From Gammaproteobacteria bacterium (GTDB lineage: Bacteria; Pseudomonadota; Gammaproteobacteria; Pseudomonadales; Halieaceae), in NCBI GenBank assembly GCA_030428835.1, contig JAUIEP010000002.1, forward strand, positions 49,876 to 113,875: 64,000 nt of DNA. Reading direction: 5' to 3'. The position numbers and the translations under genes were made by a program. Below, one piece after another: positions 1-8,827 of this stretch. Every line of letters starts with the position of its first letter. Position 1 is the first letter of the stretch. The notes under the pieces were generated by a model. That model was not told the origin of the DNA. It made no database searches and saw nothing but the letters and a program-made list of their open reading frames with translations.

Positions 1-1
1 G

Positions 2-648
<647 letters not shown>

Positions 649-649
<1 letters not shown>

Positions 650-972
650 TGTACAAGATCGGTTTTTATGTGCCCGAAACACATGTTGAGGCCGTCAAAC
701 GCGCGGCCTTCGACGCCGGCGCCGGCCGCATCGGTGACTACGACAGCTGCAGCTGGCAGGTGCTGGGCCAGGGCCAGTTTCGCCCGCTCGAGGGCAGTGA
801 TCCGTTTCTCGGCCGGCGGGGCGAGGTGGAGACCGTGGTGGAATATCGCGTGGAGATGGTGTGCGACGCTGAGCATGTGCGTGCCGCGCTCAGTGCCATG
901 CTTGCGGCACATCCCTACGAGGAGCCGGCGTACGACGTGGTCGCGCTGGTAACGGAGCTACCCGGTGAGTGA
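649..972 (+). CDS. NIF3/YqfO-type single-domain protein
   Basis: A 107-residue protein resembling the domain inserted in NIF3/YqfO proteins (PII/CutA-like fold) but free-standing. It shows the family start MYKIGFYVPETH, the central GDYDSCSW block and the end AAHPYEEPAYDVV. Function is not established; NIF3 relatives bind metals, but this domain lacks the metal-binding halves. ATG at 649 overlaps the tgt stop (TGATG) and was preferred over GTG at 646. The 3' end overlaps the following Nudix gene by 8 bases, so tgt, this gene and the next are probably translationally coupled. Confidence 0.85.
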
Positions 973-1576
973 TGCGCTCTGGACGCGCCTCGCGCCCGCC
1001 CTCGACGGTTCCGACAGGCCGTGGACCGAGCGCCCGGAGACGGGCGAGTGGCCGCAGGCCGGGGTGCTGGTTGCGCTGTCCGATGAGGCGCAACCGACCG
1101 TACTGCTCGGCCGCCGCGCCGGCCACCTCAGCAACCACCCCGGCGAGGTGGCGTTTCCCGGTGGCAAACGCGAGGAGCATGACGTGAGCGCGGTCGCCAC
1201 TGCCCTGCGCGAATCCGAGGAGGAGGTCGGCCTGCCGCCTGACGCCGTCACCCTGCTGGGCGAACTGCCGCCGCTCGTAACGCGCACCGGTTTCCAGGTG
1301 TTCCCCTGTGTCGGCAGGATCGCGCCGGATTTCGAGCCGGTGGTCGATCCGTCTGAATTCGACAGCGTATTTTCCCCGTCCCTGCAGACATTCTCCGACG
1401 CCTCCATCTACCGGCTGGAGAAAATGTTCGACGGCACGCGCAGTCGCATGGTGCCGCACTACCAGGTGGGCCAGGACAATGTATGGGGTGTGACGGCGGC
1501 GATACTGGTACTGCTCGCTAATGTCGCCTACGATGCGGGACTCGATTTGCAGCGTGACTGGGAGTCCGCACCATGA
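965..1576 (+). CDS. nudL: Nudix hydrolase, probable CoA pyrophosphatase (NudL/YeaB-like)
   Basis: A 203-residue cytoplasmic Nudix hydrolase predicted to split CoA into 4'-phosphopantetheine and 3',5'-ADP. The Nudix box spans about residues 66-90 and ends in RESEEEVGL, with Asp in place of the first Glu as in other NudL proteins. The UPF0035 signature upstream ([21 protein letters not shown] in part) is also present and is what separates CoA pyrophosphatases from other Nudix enzymes. GTG start overlapping the previous gene; the stop overlaps the next gene by 4 bases (ATGA). Substrate is inferred from the family. Confidence 0.88.
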   Translation: MSDALWTRLAPALDGSDRPWTERPETGEWPQAGVLVALSDEAQPTVLLGRRAGHLSNHPGEVAFPGGKREEHDVSAVATALRESEEEVGLPPDAVTLLGELPPLVTRTGFQVFPCVGRIAPDFEPVVDPSEFDSVFSPSLQTFSDASIYRLEKMFDGTRSRMVPHYQVGQDNVWGVTAAILVLLANVAYDAGLDLQRDWESAP

Positions 1577-2094
1577 AGTATACACTCGACGGCAAAGCGC
1601 CGACACTCCTCGGCGAGGGCCACTTTATCGCCCCCAATGCAGCCGTGATCGGCAACGTCGTCATGCACGAGCGTTCCAGCGTGTGGTTCAGTTGCGTGTT
1701 GCGCGGCGACGCGGAGCGGATCGAGATCGGTGCCGGCAGCAACATCCAGGACGGCACCGTGATGCACGCCGACCCGGGTTTTCCGATGACCGTGGGCGAG
1801 AACGTCACGGTCGGCCACAACGCCATGCTGCACGGCTGCACGATCGGCGACGGCACCCTGGTCGGTATCAATGCGGTGGTGCTGAACGGCGCGAGGATCG
1901 GCAGGAACTGCCTTATCGGCGCCAACGCGCTGGTCACGGAGGGCACCGAGGTACCGGATGGCTCGATGGTGCTCGGCTCGCCGGGCAAGGTGAAGAAGCA
2001 GCTGTCCGCACAAGAGCAGGAAATGCTGGGTGCTAACGCGTCACACTATGTCGACAACGCGGCGCGCTACGCGGCGGGACTCGAGGAGGCGTAG
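1573..2094 (+). CDS. gamma-carbonic anhydrase family protein (YrdA-like hexapeptide protein)
   Basis: A 173-residue left-handed beta-helix protein with hexapeptide repeats across about residues 10-130. The three zinc ligands typical of gamma-carbonic anhydrases and YrdA/PaaY proteins are seen as His65, His82 and His87 (spacing 16 and 4), on adjacent faces of the predicted trimer. Carbonic anhydrase activity is often weak or unproven in this subfamily, so the substrate stays open. ATG overlaps the Nudix stop (ATGA); the TAG overlaps the GTG of the following DUF1289 gene. Confidence 0.9.
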   Translation: MKYTLDGKAPTLLGEGHFIAPNAAVIGNVVMHERSSVWFSCVLRGDAERIEIGAGSNIQDGTVMHADPGFPMTVGENVTVGHNAMLHGCTIGDGTLVGINAVVLNGARIGRNCLIGANALVTEGTEVPDGSMVLGSPGKVKKQLSAQEQEMLGANASHYVDNAARYAAGLEEA

Positions 2095-2282
2095 TGAGCG
2101 ACGCGCCAAAATCGCCCTGTATCTCGGTGTGTGTGCTGGACGACGAGGATATCTGCCAGGGCTGTTATCGCAGCGCGCAAGAGATTACCGACTGGTTCAT
2201 GGCCAGCAATGAGGAAAAGCGGGCGATACTGGTGCGCGCGCAGGAGCGCCTGGAGGCGAGCAACCCGGTGCGCCTGGGTTAA
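2094..2282 (+). CDS. DUF1289 domain cysteine-rich small protein
   Basis: A 62-residue protein with the DUF1289 pattern: SPCISVC, then CQGCYR and an EITDW helix. Four cysteines at about residues 9, 13, 21 and 24 look like a metal or Fe-S site; this is inference from spacing. GTG start at 2094 shares one base with the preceding TAG. It ends the tgt-side gene row and faces corB tail to tail across a 147-base gap with a long inverted repeat. Function unknown. Confidence 0.87.
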   Translation: MSDAPKSPCISVCVLDDEDICQGCYRSAQEITDWFMASNEEKRAILVRAQERLEASNPVRLG

Positions 2283-2311
2283 ACGGGCGGTTGTCCCGCT
2301 CGCGCCGCAAG

Positions 2312-2409
2312 CCCTGTGGGGTCGAATTTATTCGACCGGGGAGCGGCAGGGTGCAATTGAGCGCCAGTTGGAATGCCAACCGCGGTCGAATAAATTCGAC
2401 CCCACAGGG
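2312..2409. repeat. 27-bp perfect inverted repeat (arms 2312-2338 and 2383-2409)
   Basis: The arms are exact reverse complements, separated by 44 bases. Each arm holds a smaller near-palindrome, GGTCGAATTTATTCGACC, flanked by CCCTGTG. It sits between two convergent genes and could act as a bidirectional terminator or be a REP/MITE-like intergenic element. No poly-T tract follows. No second copy was seen in this window. Confidence 0.9.
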
Positions 2410-2429
2410 ATCAGTTCTGGCACCACAAC

Positions 2430-3698
2430 TCACGCGCTCTCTTCGCCGGCCGACCGCGCCTTCACCACCTGCACCACATTGCCTTCGAGCTGCAGGATCT
2501 CCAAGCGGTAGTTCCCCAGGGTCATGCCGGCGTTGCCGTCGGGAAACGACTCCAGGAATTCCAGCATCAGGCCGCTCAGGGTCTTCGGGCCGTCGGTCGG
2601 CAACTCCCAGTCGAGTGACTTGTTGATGTCGCGGATGGTGGTCGCGCCGGCGATGATGAAGCTGCCGTCGCGCTGCGCAAAAATACTGTCGGCGGCCTCG
2701 GAGAGGCTGGATGTGAATTCGCCGACGATCTCCTCGAGAATATCCTCCAGCGCGACCAGCCCCATCACCTCGCCGTACTCGTCGATGACCACGCCCAGCC
2801 GCCGCTTCTTCTGCTGGAAGTTCATGAGCTGGGTGTGCAGCGGGGTGGACTCGGGCACAAAGTAGGGCTCTTCGATCTCCCGGTCCAGCGCGACGCGGTC
2901 CAGGCCGTCCTTCGCGATCACGCGGCTGATGTTGCGCATGTGCAGCATGCCGATGATCTCGTTGATGTTGTCCCGCCAGACCGGTAACCGGGTGTGCGAA
3001 CTGTTCTGGATGGCCTGCAGTATCTCCTCGTCGCTGTCGTCGAGGTCGATGCCGAAGACGTCGGTGCGCGGCACCATGATGTCGTCCACGGTAACCTCCT
3101 CGAGGTCGAGGATGTTCAGTAGCATGGCGCGGTGTTCGGCGGGTATGAAGTGTCCCGCCTCCGTGACGATGGTGCGCAGCTCTTCCGGCGACAGGTGATC
3201 CTCGTCGCCACCCGTGGGGTCAATGCCGAACAATTTCACCAGGCCGTTGGTGACGGCGTTGACCAGCGCCACGACCGGGTAGAACAGCTTCATCAGCGGC
3301 ACCAGCAGCAGGCTGGCGGGAAACGCGACCTTTTCGGGGTACAGCGCGGCGATCGTTTTTGGCGTGATCTCGGCGAACACCAGCACGATCAGGGTCAGTG
3401 CCACCGCGGAGATCAGTGGCCCGGCGTCACCCCACAGGCGGATGGCGACCACCGCCGCGATGGACGCGGCGAGGAAGTTCACCAGGTTGTTGCCGATGAG
3501 GATGAGGCCGATCAGCCGGTCGGGCCGATCCAGCAGCTTGCCGGCGCGGATGGCGCCGCGATGCTTGTTTTTCTGCAGGTGCTTCAACCGATAGCGGTTG
3601 AGGGACATCATGCCGGTTTCCGAACTGGAGAAGAAACCGGAAAGTACGATGAGCGCGACCAGGACGGAAAAAAGGATACCCAGCGGTGCGTCGTTCAA
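2430..3698 (-). CDS. corB: CNNM/CorB-type transporter with DUF21, CBS pair and CorC_HlyC domains
   Basis: A 422-residue inner-membrane protein of the HlyC/CorC (CNNM) family, linked to Mg2+/Co2+ homeostasis. The N-terminal DUF21 domain (about 1-190) has four hydrophobic segments and the FSSSETG motif near residue 24. Two CBS domains follow (about 205-330; VPRTDVFGID, VVIDEYGEVMGLV), then a CorC_HlyC domain (about 340-415). The next minus-strand gene upstream is ypjD, and ffh is divergent, the same trio as E. coli yfjD(corB)-ypjD-ffh, which supports the assignment. The transported ion is inferred. Confidence 0.93.
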   Translation of the reverse strand: MNDAPLGILFSVLVALIVLSGFFSSSETGMMSLNRYRLKHLQKNKHRGAIRAGKLLDRPDRLIGLILIGNNLVNFLAASIAAVVAIRLWGDAGPLISAVALTLIVLVFAEITPKTIAALYPEKVAFPASLLLVPLMKLFYPVVALVNAVTNGLVKLFGIDPTGGDEDHLSPEELRTIVTEAGHFIPAEHRAMLLNILDLEEVTVDDIMVPRTDVFGIDLDDSDEEILQAIQNSSHTRLPVWRDNINEIIGMLHMRNISRVIAKDGLDRVALDREIEEPYFVPESTPLHTQLMNFQQKKRRLGVVIDEYGEVMGLVALEDILEEIVGEFTSSLSEAADSIFAQRDGSFIIAGATTIRDINKSLDWELPTDGPKTLSGLMLEFLESFPDGNAGMTLGNYRLEILQLEGNVVQVVKARSAGEESA

Positions 3699-3775
3699 TG
3701 CCTGTTAGGGCCTCCGGGGGGCGAGTGGGTTGTCATCTTGAAGAAAAAGGGCGGGGGCGGCAAGCCCCATCGCGC

Positions 3776-4579
3776 TCAGCCGCGCTCGAGGATCAACTCC
3801 AGCACGAGCTTGGAGCCGAAGAAGGCGAGCATCAGCAGCGCGAAGCCCCCGAGCGTGAATTTCACGGCGGTCATGCTGCGCCAGCCGAGCTGGTAGTGGC
3901 CCCATAGCAGCACGGAGAACAGCAGCCACGCGACCATGGTGAGCACCGTCTTGTGTACCAGGTGCTGGGCGAAGATGTCGTCGACGAACACCGCGCCGGA
4001 CACGATGGCGATGGTCAGCAGCGTGACCCCGATCCACAACAGCTCAAACAGCATGCTCTCCATCAATTGCAGCGGCGGCAACACCTGCACCAGGCCGCGT
4101 GTGTGGCGGTGGCGCAACTGGTGGTCCTGCAGTGCGAGCAGGGCGGACTGTACCGCGGCGAGGGTGAGTACCGCGTAGGCGAGGATCGAACTCGCGATGT
4201 GCAGCAGCATGCCGCCTGTGGTGTCCGTCGTACCCGCCGCGGTATCCGGCGCGAACGTGGCAACCAGTACCGACAGCGCTGACAGAGGAAACAGTGCGGC
4301 GAGCAGGTTCTGCAGCGGCCGGCGCCACAGCGAGGCGAGGCAGGCGACATTGATCACGAGGAAGATCAGTGCTGAGACGCGGAAGAACCCCAGGTGTATG
4401 CCGTCTTCCAGGAACACGGTCTGCCAGACGATCGCGGCATGGCTGGCGAGCGCGAGCAGGGTTACCGCGAGAACCGGGCGGCTCATGCGTCTGCCGCCCT
4501 GCGATATCTGCAGTAGCTGCATGCCGGTCGCGGCGAGGTAGAGCAGCGCACACAGCGGTGCGAGGAGGGTGACGGACAT
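3776..4579 (-). CDS. ypjD: YpjD/CcsA-like integral membrane protein
   Basis: A 267-residue polytopic protein of the cytochrome c assembly (CcsA/CcmC-like) superfamily, with about seven to eight hydrophobic segments. The C-terminal half holds the family pattern around VFVDDIFAQHLVHKTVLTMVAWLLF and LLWGHYQLGWR. YpjD proteins beside ffh are widespread, but their part in cytochrome maturation or in metal resistance with CorB is unsettled. It lies upstream of corB on the same strand (77-base gap) and is divergent from ffh. Confidence 0.9.
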   Translation of the reverse strand: MSVTLLAPLCALLYLAATGMQLLQISQGGRRMSRPVLAVTLLALASHAAIVWQTVFLEDGIHLGFFRVSALIFLVINVACLASLWRRPLQNLLAALFPLSALSVLVATFAPDTAAGTTDTTGGMLLHIASSILAYAVLTLAAVQSALLALQDHQLRHRHTRGLVQVLPPLQLMESMLFELLWIGVTLLTIAIVSGAVFVDDIFAQHLVHKTVLTMVAWLLFSVLLWGHYQLGWRSMTAVKFTLGGFALLMLAFFGSKLVLELILERG

Positions 4580-4694
4580 CGGCTTTTTTTAAGCGTCGCC
4601 AGTAAAGTATACTGCGCCCTTTGTACCGGCTTGGCCGGGCATAATCAATAGCGCAGCGGCGCTGCCATCGCCGTTGTTCCCGCCGAGGTAAAGC

Positions 4695-6086
4695 ATGTTT
4701 GAAAGTCTGAGTGATCGCCTGTCGCAAACGCTGCGCAGTGTTACGGGCAAGGCCCGCCTGACCGAGGACAACATCCAGGACACCATGCGCGAGGTGCGCA
4801 TGGCACTGCTGGAAGCCGATGTCGCGCTGCCGGTCGTGAAGGATTTCGTCGACGCCGTGAAGCAGCGCGCGCTGGGCCAGGAAGTGCTGAAGAGCCTCAG
4901 TCCCGGGCAGGCGTTCCTCGGCATCGTGCAGGCTGAACTCGAAGCCGTCATGGGCAGCGCCAACGAGGCGCTGAATCTCGCCACCACACCGCCCGCGGTC
5001 ATCCTGATGGCGGGCCTGCAGGGCGCGGGCAAGACTACGACGGCCGCCAAGCTCGCGCGTCACCTCATCGAGCGCGAGAAGAAGAAAGTGACGGTGGTCA
5101 GCGCAGACGTCTACCGCCCCGCGGCCATCAAGCAGCTCGAAACGCTTGCAGGCGAGGTGGGCGCGGATTTCTTCCCGAGTAATGTGGAGCAGAAGCCTGC
5201 CGATATCGTGCAGGCAGCGCTGGACCACGCGCGCATCAAGTTCAGCGACGTGCTTATCGTCGACACCGCGGGCCGCCTCGCCATCGACGAGGACATGATG
5301 CGCGAGATCGCCGAGTTGCACGCTGCCGTCAAGCCCATCGAAACCCTGTTCGTGGTGGATGCCATGACAGGCCAGGACGCCGCCAACACCGCCAGGGCGT
5401 TTGGCGAGGCGTTGCCGCTGACCGGTGTGGTGCTCACCAAGGTCGACGCTGATACCCGCGGCGGTGCCGCGCTGTCGGTGCGCTCGATCACGGGCAAGCC
5501 GATCAAGTTCCTGGGCGTGGGTGAGAAGACCACGGCGCTGGACCCTTTCCACCCCGACCGCCTCGCCTCGCGCATCCTCGGCATGGGCGATGTCATGTCG
5601 CTCATCGAGGAGGCGGAGCAGAAGGTCGACAAGGAAAAGGCCGCGAAGCTCGCGAAGAAAGTCAAGAAAGGCAAGAAGTTCGACCTGGAGGATTTCCGCG
5701 ACCAACTGCAGCAGATGAACAACATGGGCGGCGTGACCGGCCTGCTCGACAAGCTGCCCGGCATGGGTGGCATGGCGCAGATGGCCCAGCAGCAGCTCGA
5801 CATGAAGATGTTTGCCCGCATGGAAGCGATGATCAACTCCATGACCCCGAAGGAGCGGCAGAACCCGGAACTCATCCAGGGGTCGCGCAAGCGCCGCATT
5901 ACCCAGGGCTCCGGCACCCAGGTGCAGGACCTCAATCGACTGCTGAAGCAGCACAAGCAGATGCAGAAGATGATGAAGAAAATGAAGGGCAAGGGCATGG
6001 AGAAGATGATGCGCGGACTCGGCGGCGCGCTCGGCCAGGGTGGCCCCGGCGGCATGGGCGGACCCGGGGGTATGCCGTTCCGCTAG
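4695..6086 (+). CDS. ffh: signal recognition particle protein Ffh (SRP54)
   Basis: A 463-residue GTPase that binds 4.5S RNA and signal sequences of nascent inner-membrane proteins and delivers them to FtsY. Visible are the N-domain helical bundle (1-90), G1 at 107-114 (GLQGAGKT), DTAGRLA, TKVDADTRGGAA and a methionine-rich M domain from about residue 330. The tail is Gly/Met-rich. SD GAGGT lies 10 bases before the ATG. The upstream gap has a -10-like TATACT (4608-4613) that could serve either divergent direction. No ffs RNA gene was seen nearby. Confidence 0.98.
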   Translation: MFESLSDRLSQTLRSVTGKARLTEDNIQDTMREVRMALLEADVALPVVKDFVDAVKQRALGQEVLKSLSPGQAFLGIVQAELEAVMGSANEALNLATTPPAVILMAGLQGAGKTTTAAKLARHLIEREKKKVTVVSADVYRPAAIKQLETLAGEVGADFFPSNVEQKPADIVQAALDHARIKFSDVLIVDTAGRLAIDEDMMREIAELHAAVKPIETLFVVDAMTGQDAANTARAFGEALPLTGVVLTKVDADTRGGAALSVRSITGKPIKFLGVGEKTTALDPFHPDRLASRILGMGDVMSLIEEAEQKVDKEKAAKLAKKVKKGKKFDLEDFRDQLQQMNNMGGVTGLLDKLPGMGGMAQMAQQQLDMKMFARMEAMINSMTPKERQNPELIQGSRKRRITQGSGTQVQDLNRLLKQHKQMQKMMKKMKGKGMEKMMRGLGGALGQGGPGGMGGPGGMPFR

Positions 6087-6202
6087 CCGGCTGTTTCCGG
6101 TCCCGGGGCCGGGGGTGGTCGTCTTCGGTAGAGTGCGCCCTAACACCCCGGAATTGCTGAAGAAAATTTGCCGGCGCTCTTTTATCTCGGGCGCAATTTC
6201 CG

Positions 6203-6208
6203 TATGAT
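6203..6208 (+). promoter_or_regulatory. probable -10 element of the rpsP operon
   Basis: TATGAT about 94 bases before rpsP in an AT-richer part of the 215-base gap after ffh. No convincing -35 was found at 16-18 bases (only a T-rich stretch at about 6180-6185), so the promoter is tentative. The long leader fits the known autoregulated trmD operon. Confidence 0.4.
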
Positions 6209-6301
6209 ACGCCACCTTCGCGGCCACGCTGCCGCGTTTTGTCGTGCGCGTACGCGAAATATCGGCGCAAATCGCTACACAAAACAGGAAATTAACCGAA
6301 C

Positions 6302-6559
6302 ATGGTAACAATTCGACTTGCAAGGGGCGGCGCCAAGAAGCGCCCGTTCTACCACCTCACGGTGACCGACAGCCGCCGCGCGCGCGACGGCCGGTTCATC
6401 GAGCGCGTCGGCTTCTTCAACCCCATCGCCACCGGAGGTGAAGAGCGCCTGCGTGTTGATGCGGAGCGTATCGAGTACTGGCAGAGCAAGGGCGCGCAAT
6501 TGTCCGAGCGCGTCGCCAAGCTGGTGAAGGAAGCCGCGGAGGCGCAGGCAGCCGCCTGA
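6302..6559 (+). CDS. rpsP: 30S ribosomal protein S16
   Basis: An 85-residue small-subunit protein needed for 16S rRNA folding. It starts [18 protein letters not shown], continues with the [19 protein letters not shown] signature and ends in an alanine-rich helix, all typical of bS16. It is the first gene of the conserved rpsP-rimM-trmD-rplS operon, 5 bases before rimM. Confidence 0.98.
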   Translation: MVTIRLARGGAKKRPFYHLTVTDSRRARDGRFIERVGFFNPIATGGEERLRVDAERIEYWQSKGAQLSERVAKLVKEAAEAQAAA

Positions 6560-6564
6560 TCGAC

Positions 6565-7107
6565 ATGGCTGGGTCTGCGCCCACCATGCTGGAGATAGGC
6601 CGTATCACGGGGCCTTACGGTATCAAGGGCTGGTTGAAGATCCACTCCTATACTGAGCCGCTGGAGAATTTCCTCTCCTACGGCCGGTGGCACCTGAAGC
6701 GCCGCGGCGGCTACGAGCCGGTCGAGTTCGACGACGGCAGGCTGCACGGCAAGGGGCTGGTAGCCCACCTGAAGGGGGTCGACGACAGGACCCTCGCCGA
6801 GTCCTACCGGGGGCTCACCGTTGCGATACCGGAGGACGCCCTCCCGCAACTGGAAGACGGAGATTATTACTGGCGGGATTTGCAGGGCCTCAAGGTCCTC
6901 TGCCAGGACGGGGAAGAACAGGTACTGCTCGGTGTAGTGGACCACCTGATCGAGACCGGCGCCAACGACGTGCTGGTCGTGACAGGCTGCGACGGCAGCG
7001 TGGACCAGGTTGAACGACTGATACCCTACCTGCCCGGTGACACGGTCACGCGGGTGGACCTGGAGGCGGGCATCATCGAGGTGGACTGGTTCCTCGACGA
7101 GCAATAG
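6565..7107 (+). CDS. rimM: 16S rRNA processing protein RimM
   Basis: A 180-residue assembly factor for the 30S head that binds protein S19. The N-terminal barrel begins EIGRITGPYGIKGWLKIHSYTE after a short leader, and the C-terminal PRC-barrel holds YYWRDLQGLKV and ends IEVDWFLDE. ATG at 6565 was taken because the conserved block starts about ten residues later, the usual distance. Between rpsP and trmD in the standard order. Confidence 0.96.
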   Translation: MAGSAPTMLEIGRITGPYGIKGWLKIHSYTEPLENFLSYGRWHLKRRGGYEPVEFDDGRLHGKGLVAHLKGVDDRTLAESYRGLTVAIPEDALPQLEDGDYYWRDLQGLKVLCQDGEEQVLLGVVDHLIETGANDVLVVTGCDGSVDQVERLIPYLPGDTVTRVDLEAGIIEVDWFLDEQ

Positions 7108-7137
7108 GGGCAGGAGAGACAGCGGGAGCGGTTCGAC

Positions 7138-7872
7138 ATGCATATCGCACTCGTGAGCCTGTTCCCCGGGATGTTCGCCGCGGTGAGCGAATACGGCGTG
7201 ACGGGGCGCGCGGTCGCCGATGGCCTGGTCACACTGAGCCACAGTGACCCGCGCGACTACACGGTCGATGTCCACCGTACAGTGGACGACAGGCCCTACG
7301 GCGGTGGCCCGGGCATGTTGATGAAGGTTGATCCGCTCAGGCAGGCCATTGCGGCCGCGCGTGGGCAGGCAGGGGAGGGTGCAAAGGTCATCTACCTCTC
7401 GCCGCAGGGCAGGCGGTTTGATCACGCAGTGGCCCTGGAGCTCGCGAGCCTGGACGGCATGGTCCTGGTGGCGGGCCGCTACGAGGGCGTGGACGAGCGC
7501 CTGCTGGAAGCGGAAGTCGATGCGGAGTTATCCATCGGCGACTATGTGTTGAGCGGCGGCGAACTGGCCGCCATGGTGGTCATCGACGCGGTGACGCGCC
7601 AGTTGCCCGGCACCCTGGGTCACGCGGCGTCCGCGGCGGAGGACTCCTTCGCCGGGGGTCTGCTGGACTGTCCGCACTACACGCGGCCGGAGGTCTACGA
7701 GGGCAGGGCGGTGCCGGAGGTACTGCTCAGCGGCAACCACGAGGCGATCCGTCGCTGGCGTCTCAAGCAGGCGCTGGGTCGAACGTACGAACGGCGCCCC
7801 GACCTGTTGCAGGACAGGGCGCTGTCGGAAGAGGAACAGGCTTTGCTCGACGAGTATCTCGCCGGGCGGTAA
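7138..7872 (+). CDS. trmD: tRNA (guanine-37-N1)-methyltransferase TrmD
   Basis: A 244-residue SPOUT-class, AdoMet-dependent enzyme that methylates G37 next to the anticodon and so prevents frameshifting. The knot region is clear: [12 protein letters not shown] (substrate loop), [20 protein letters not shown] and the [13 protein letters not shown] segment. The C-terminal domain includes [22 protein letters not shown] precedes the ATG; the gene is 30 bases after rimM. Confidence 0.97.
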   Translation: MHIALVSLFPGMFAAVSEYGVTGRAVADGLVTLSHSDPRDYTVDVHRTVDDRPYGGGPGMLMKVDPLRQAIAAARGQAGEGAKVIYLSPQGRRFDHAVALELASLDGMVLVAGRYEGVDERLLEAEVDAELSIGDYVLSGGELAAMVVIDAVTRQLPGTLGHAASAAEDSFAGGLLDCPHYTRPEVYEGRAVPEVLLSGNHEAIRRWRLKQALGRTYERRPDLLQDRALSEEEQALLDEYLAGR

Positions 7873-7924
7873 TTGACGAACGGGCTAGCTGTGAAGCTAC
7901 CGAGAACACATTGAGGAGTGCACC

Positions 7925-8275
7925 ATGAGCACCAACAAGATTATATCCGAGCTGGATGCGCAACAGATGGAAAAGACCATCCCCGAGTTCGGCCCGGGCG
8001 ACACGCTGGTTGTGCAGGTCAAGGTGAAGGAGGGCACGCGCGAGAGACTGCAGGCCTTCGAGGGCATCTGCATCGGCAAGCGCAACCGCGGTCTCAATTC
8101 CGCTTTCACGGTGCGCAAGATTTCCCACGGCATCGGTGTGGAGCGCACGTTCCAGACCTACAGCCCGCTGGTCGACAGCATCGAGGTCAAGCGCCGCGGC
8201 GACGTGCGCCAGGCCAAGCTGTACTACCTGCGCGAGCTTTCCGGCCGCGCGGCGCGTATCAAGGAGCGCCTGTAG
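7925..8275 (+). CDS. rplS: 50S ribosomal protein L19
   Basis: A 116-residue large-subunit protein at the 30S-50S interface. It has the bL19 signatures [36 protein letters not shown] and [11 protein letters not shown] at the C-terminus. Strong SD (TGAGGAG) before the ATG. It is the last gene of the operon and is followed 27 bases later by a clear intrinsic terminator. Confidence 0.98.
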   Translation: MSTNKIISELDAQQMEKTIPEFGPGDTLVVQVKVKEGTRERLQAFEGICIGKRNRGLNSAFTVRKISHGIGVERTFQTYSPLVDSIEVKRRGDVRQAKLYYLRELSGRAARIKERL

Positions 8276-8302
8276 CTTTCCGCGTTTCCTGCCAATATTT
8301 CG

Positions 8303-8328
8303 AAAGCGGCCCATTTGGCCGCTTTTTT
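8303..8328 (+). terminator. Rho-independent terminator after rplS
   Basis: A 9-bp stem AAAGCGGCC / GGCCGCTTT with a short CATTT-type loop, ending in a six-T run. Correctly placed to end the rpsP-rimM-trmD-rplS transcript. Confidence 0.92.
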
Positions 8329-8347
8329 GTTGCCTTTCGGGTCGGGC

Positions 8348-8554
8348 GACCTGCAGGTGGGAGGTGGGGGTCAGGCGAGGCGTTCGCCGGGCCTTCGGCT
8401 TCCCTCGCTACGGTCAATTTTGCAGGGCCCGCCTCGACGCGCGTCCTGCGCGACGAGGCTTTCCGGGCCATCCATGGCCCTCCAACCCTACAAAATTGAC
8501 CTCCGCTCGGCCGGCTCAAAGCCTCGCCTGACCCCCACCTCCCACCTGCAGGTC
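8348..8554. repeat. 207-base nested palindromic element with 34-bp perfect terminal inverted repeats
   Basis: Outer arms 8348-8381 and 8521-8554 are exact 34-base reverse complements, starting GACCTGCAGGTGGG. Inside lie a second pair, GGTCAATTTTG (8412-8422) with CAAAATTGACC (8491-8501), a 12-bp hairpin with one mismatch (8431-8442 with 8448-8459) and the self-complementary GGGCCATCCATGGCCC (8465-8480). There is no coding capacity for a transposase. A MITE-like or structured intergenic repeat is the best description. Confidence 0.9.
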
Positions 8555-8630
8555 TCTATCGTGAAAGACAGCTACGGCTCGAGTGGCGTTCCCCCTGCGC
8601 GGTGCAAGTGTTCAATGCCATAGGTTAGCG

Positions 8631-8738
8631 CCCGGAGCCGATACGCCCTGGTAGGAAGCTCTGGGGCCATGGATGGCCCCAGCGCAGCCGCCATGGATGG
8701 CGAATTGGCGGTTCCTGCCAGGGCGTATCGGCTTCGGG
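8631..8738. repeat. 108-base imperfect palindromic element (27-base arms, 25 paired)
   Basis: Arms 8631-8657 and 8712-8738 pair at 25 of 27 positions around the core CCGATACGCCCTGG. The interior carries GGGGCCATGGATGGCCCC and a second GCCATGGATGGC. It lies 76 bases after the larger element and shares the GCCATGGATGGC motif with it, so both may belong to one family of mobile or regulatory palindromes. Confidence 0.85.
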
Positions 8739-8827
8739 TGCGACTGGGCAGAAAGAACAAGCAACATCTGCAATACGACACATAATCGCAGTCAAATCAG
8801 CAGTTTGAACCGTGTTACCGTAGCTTC

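Larger units (their letters stand above)
8276..8827. other. 552-base gene-free region with terminator and two palindromic elements
   Basis: The only stretch over 300 bases without a convincing gene. It holds the rplS terminator, a 207-base nested palindrome and a 108-base imperfect one. Open frames here merely read through the hairpins, lack family resemblance and are not called. Three copies of GCCATGGATGGC (one inverted) lie within it, at about 8466, 8665 and 8690. Confidence 0.8.

Noticed and set aside
4044..6323. Minus-strand open frame antisense to ffh (about 759 codons)
   Set aside because: Composition artefact; His/Leu/Arg-rich with no family, and it runs across two real genes.
8311..8623. 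Several 80-130 codon open frames in the rplS-xerD gap
   Set aside because: They read through the palindromic element on both strands, lack good start signals and match nothing.
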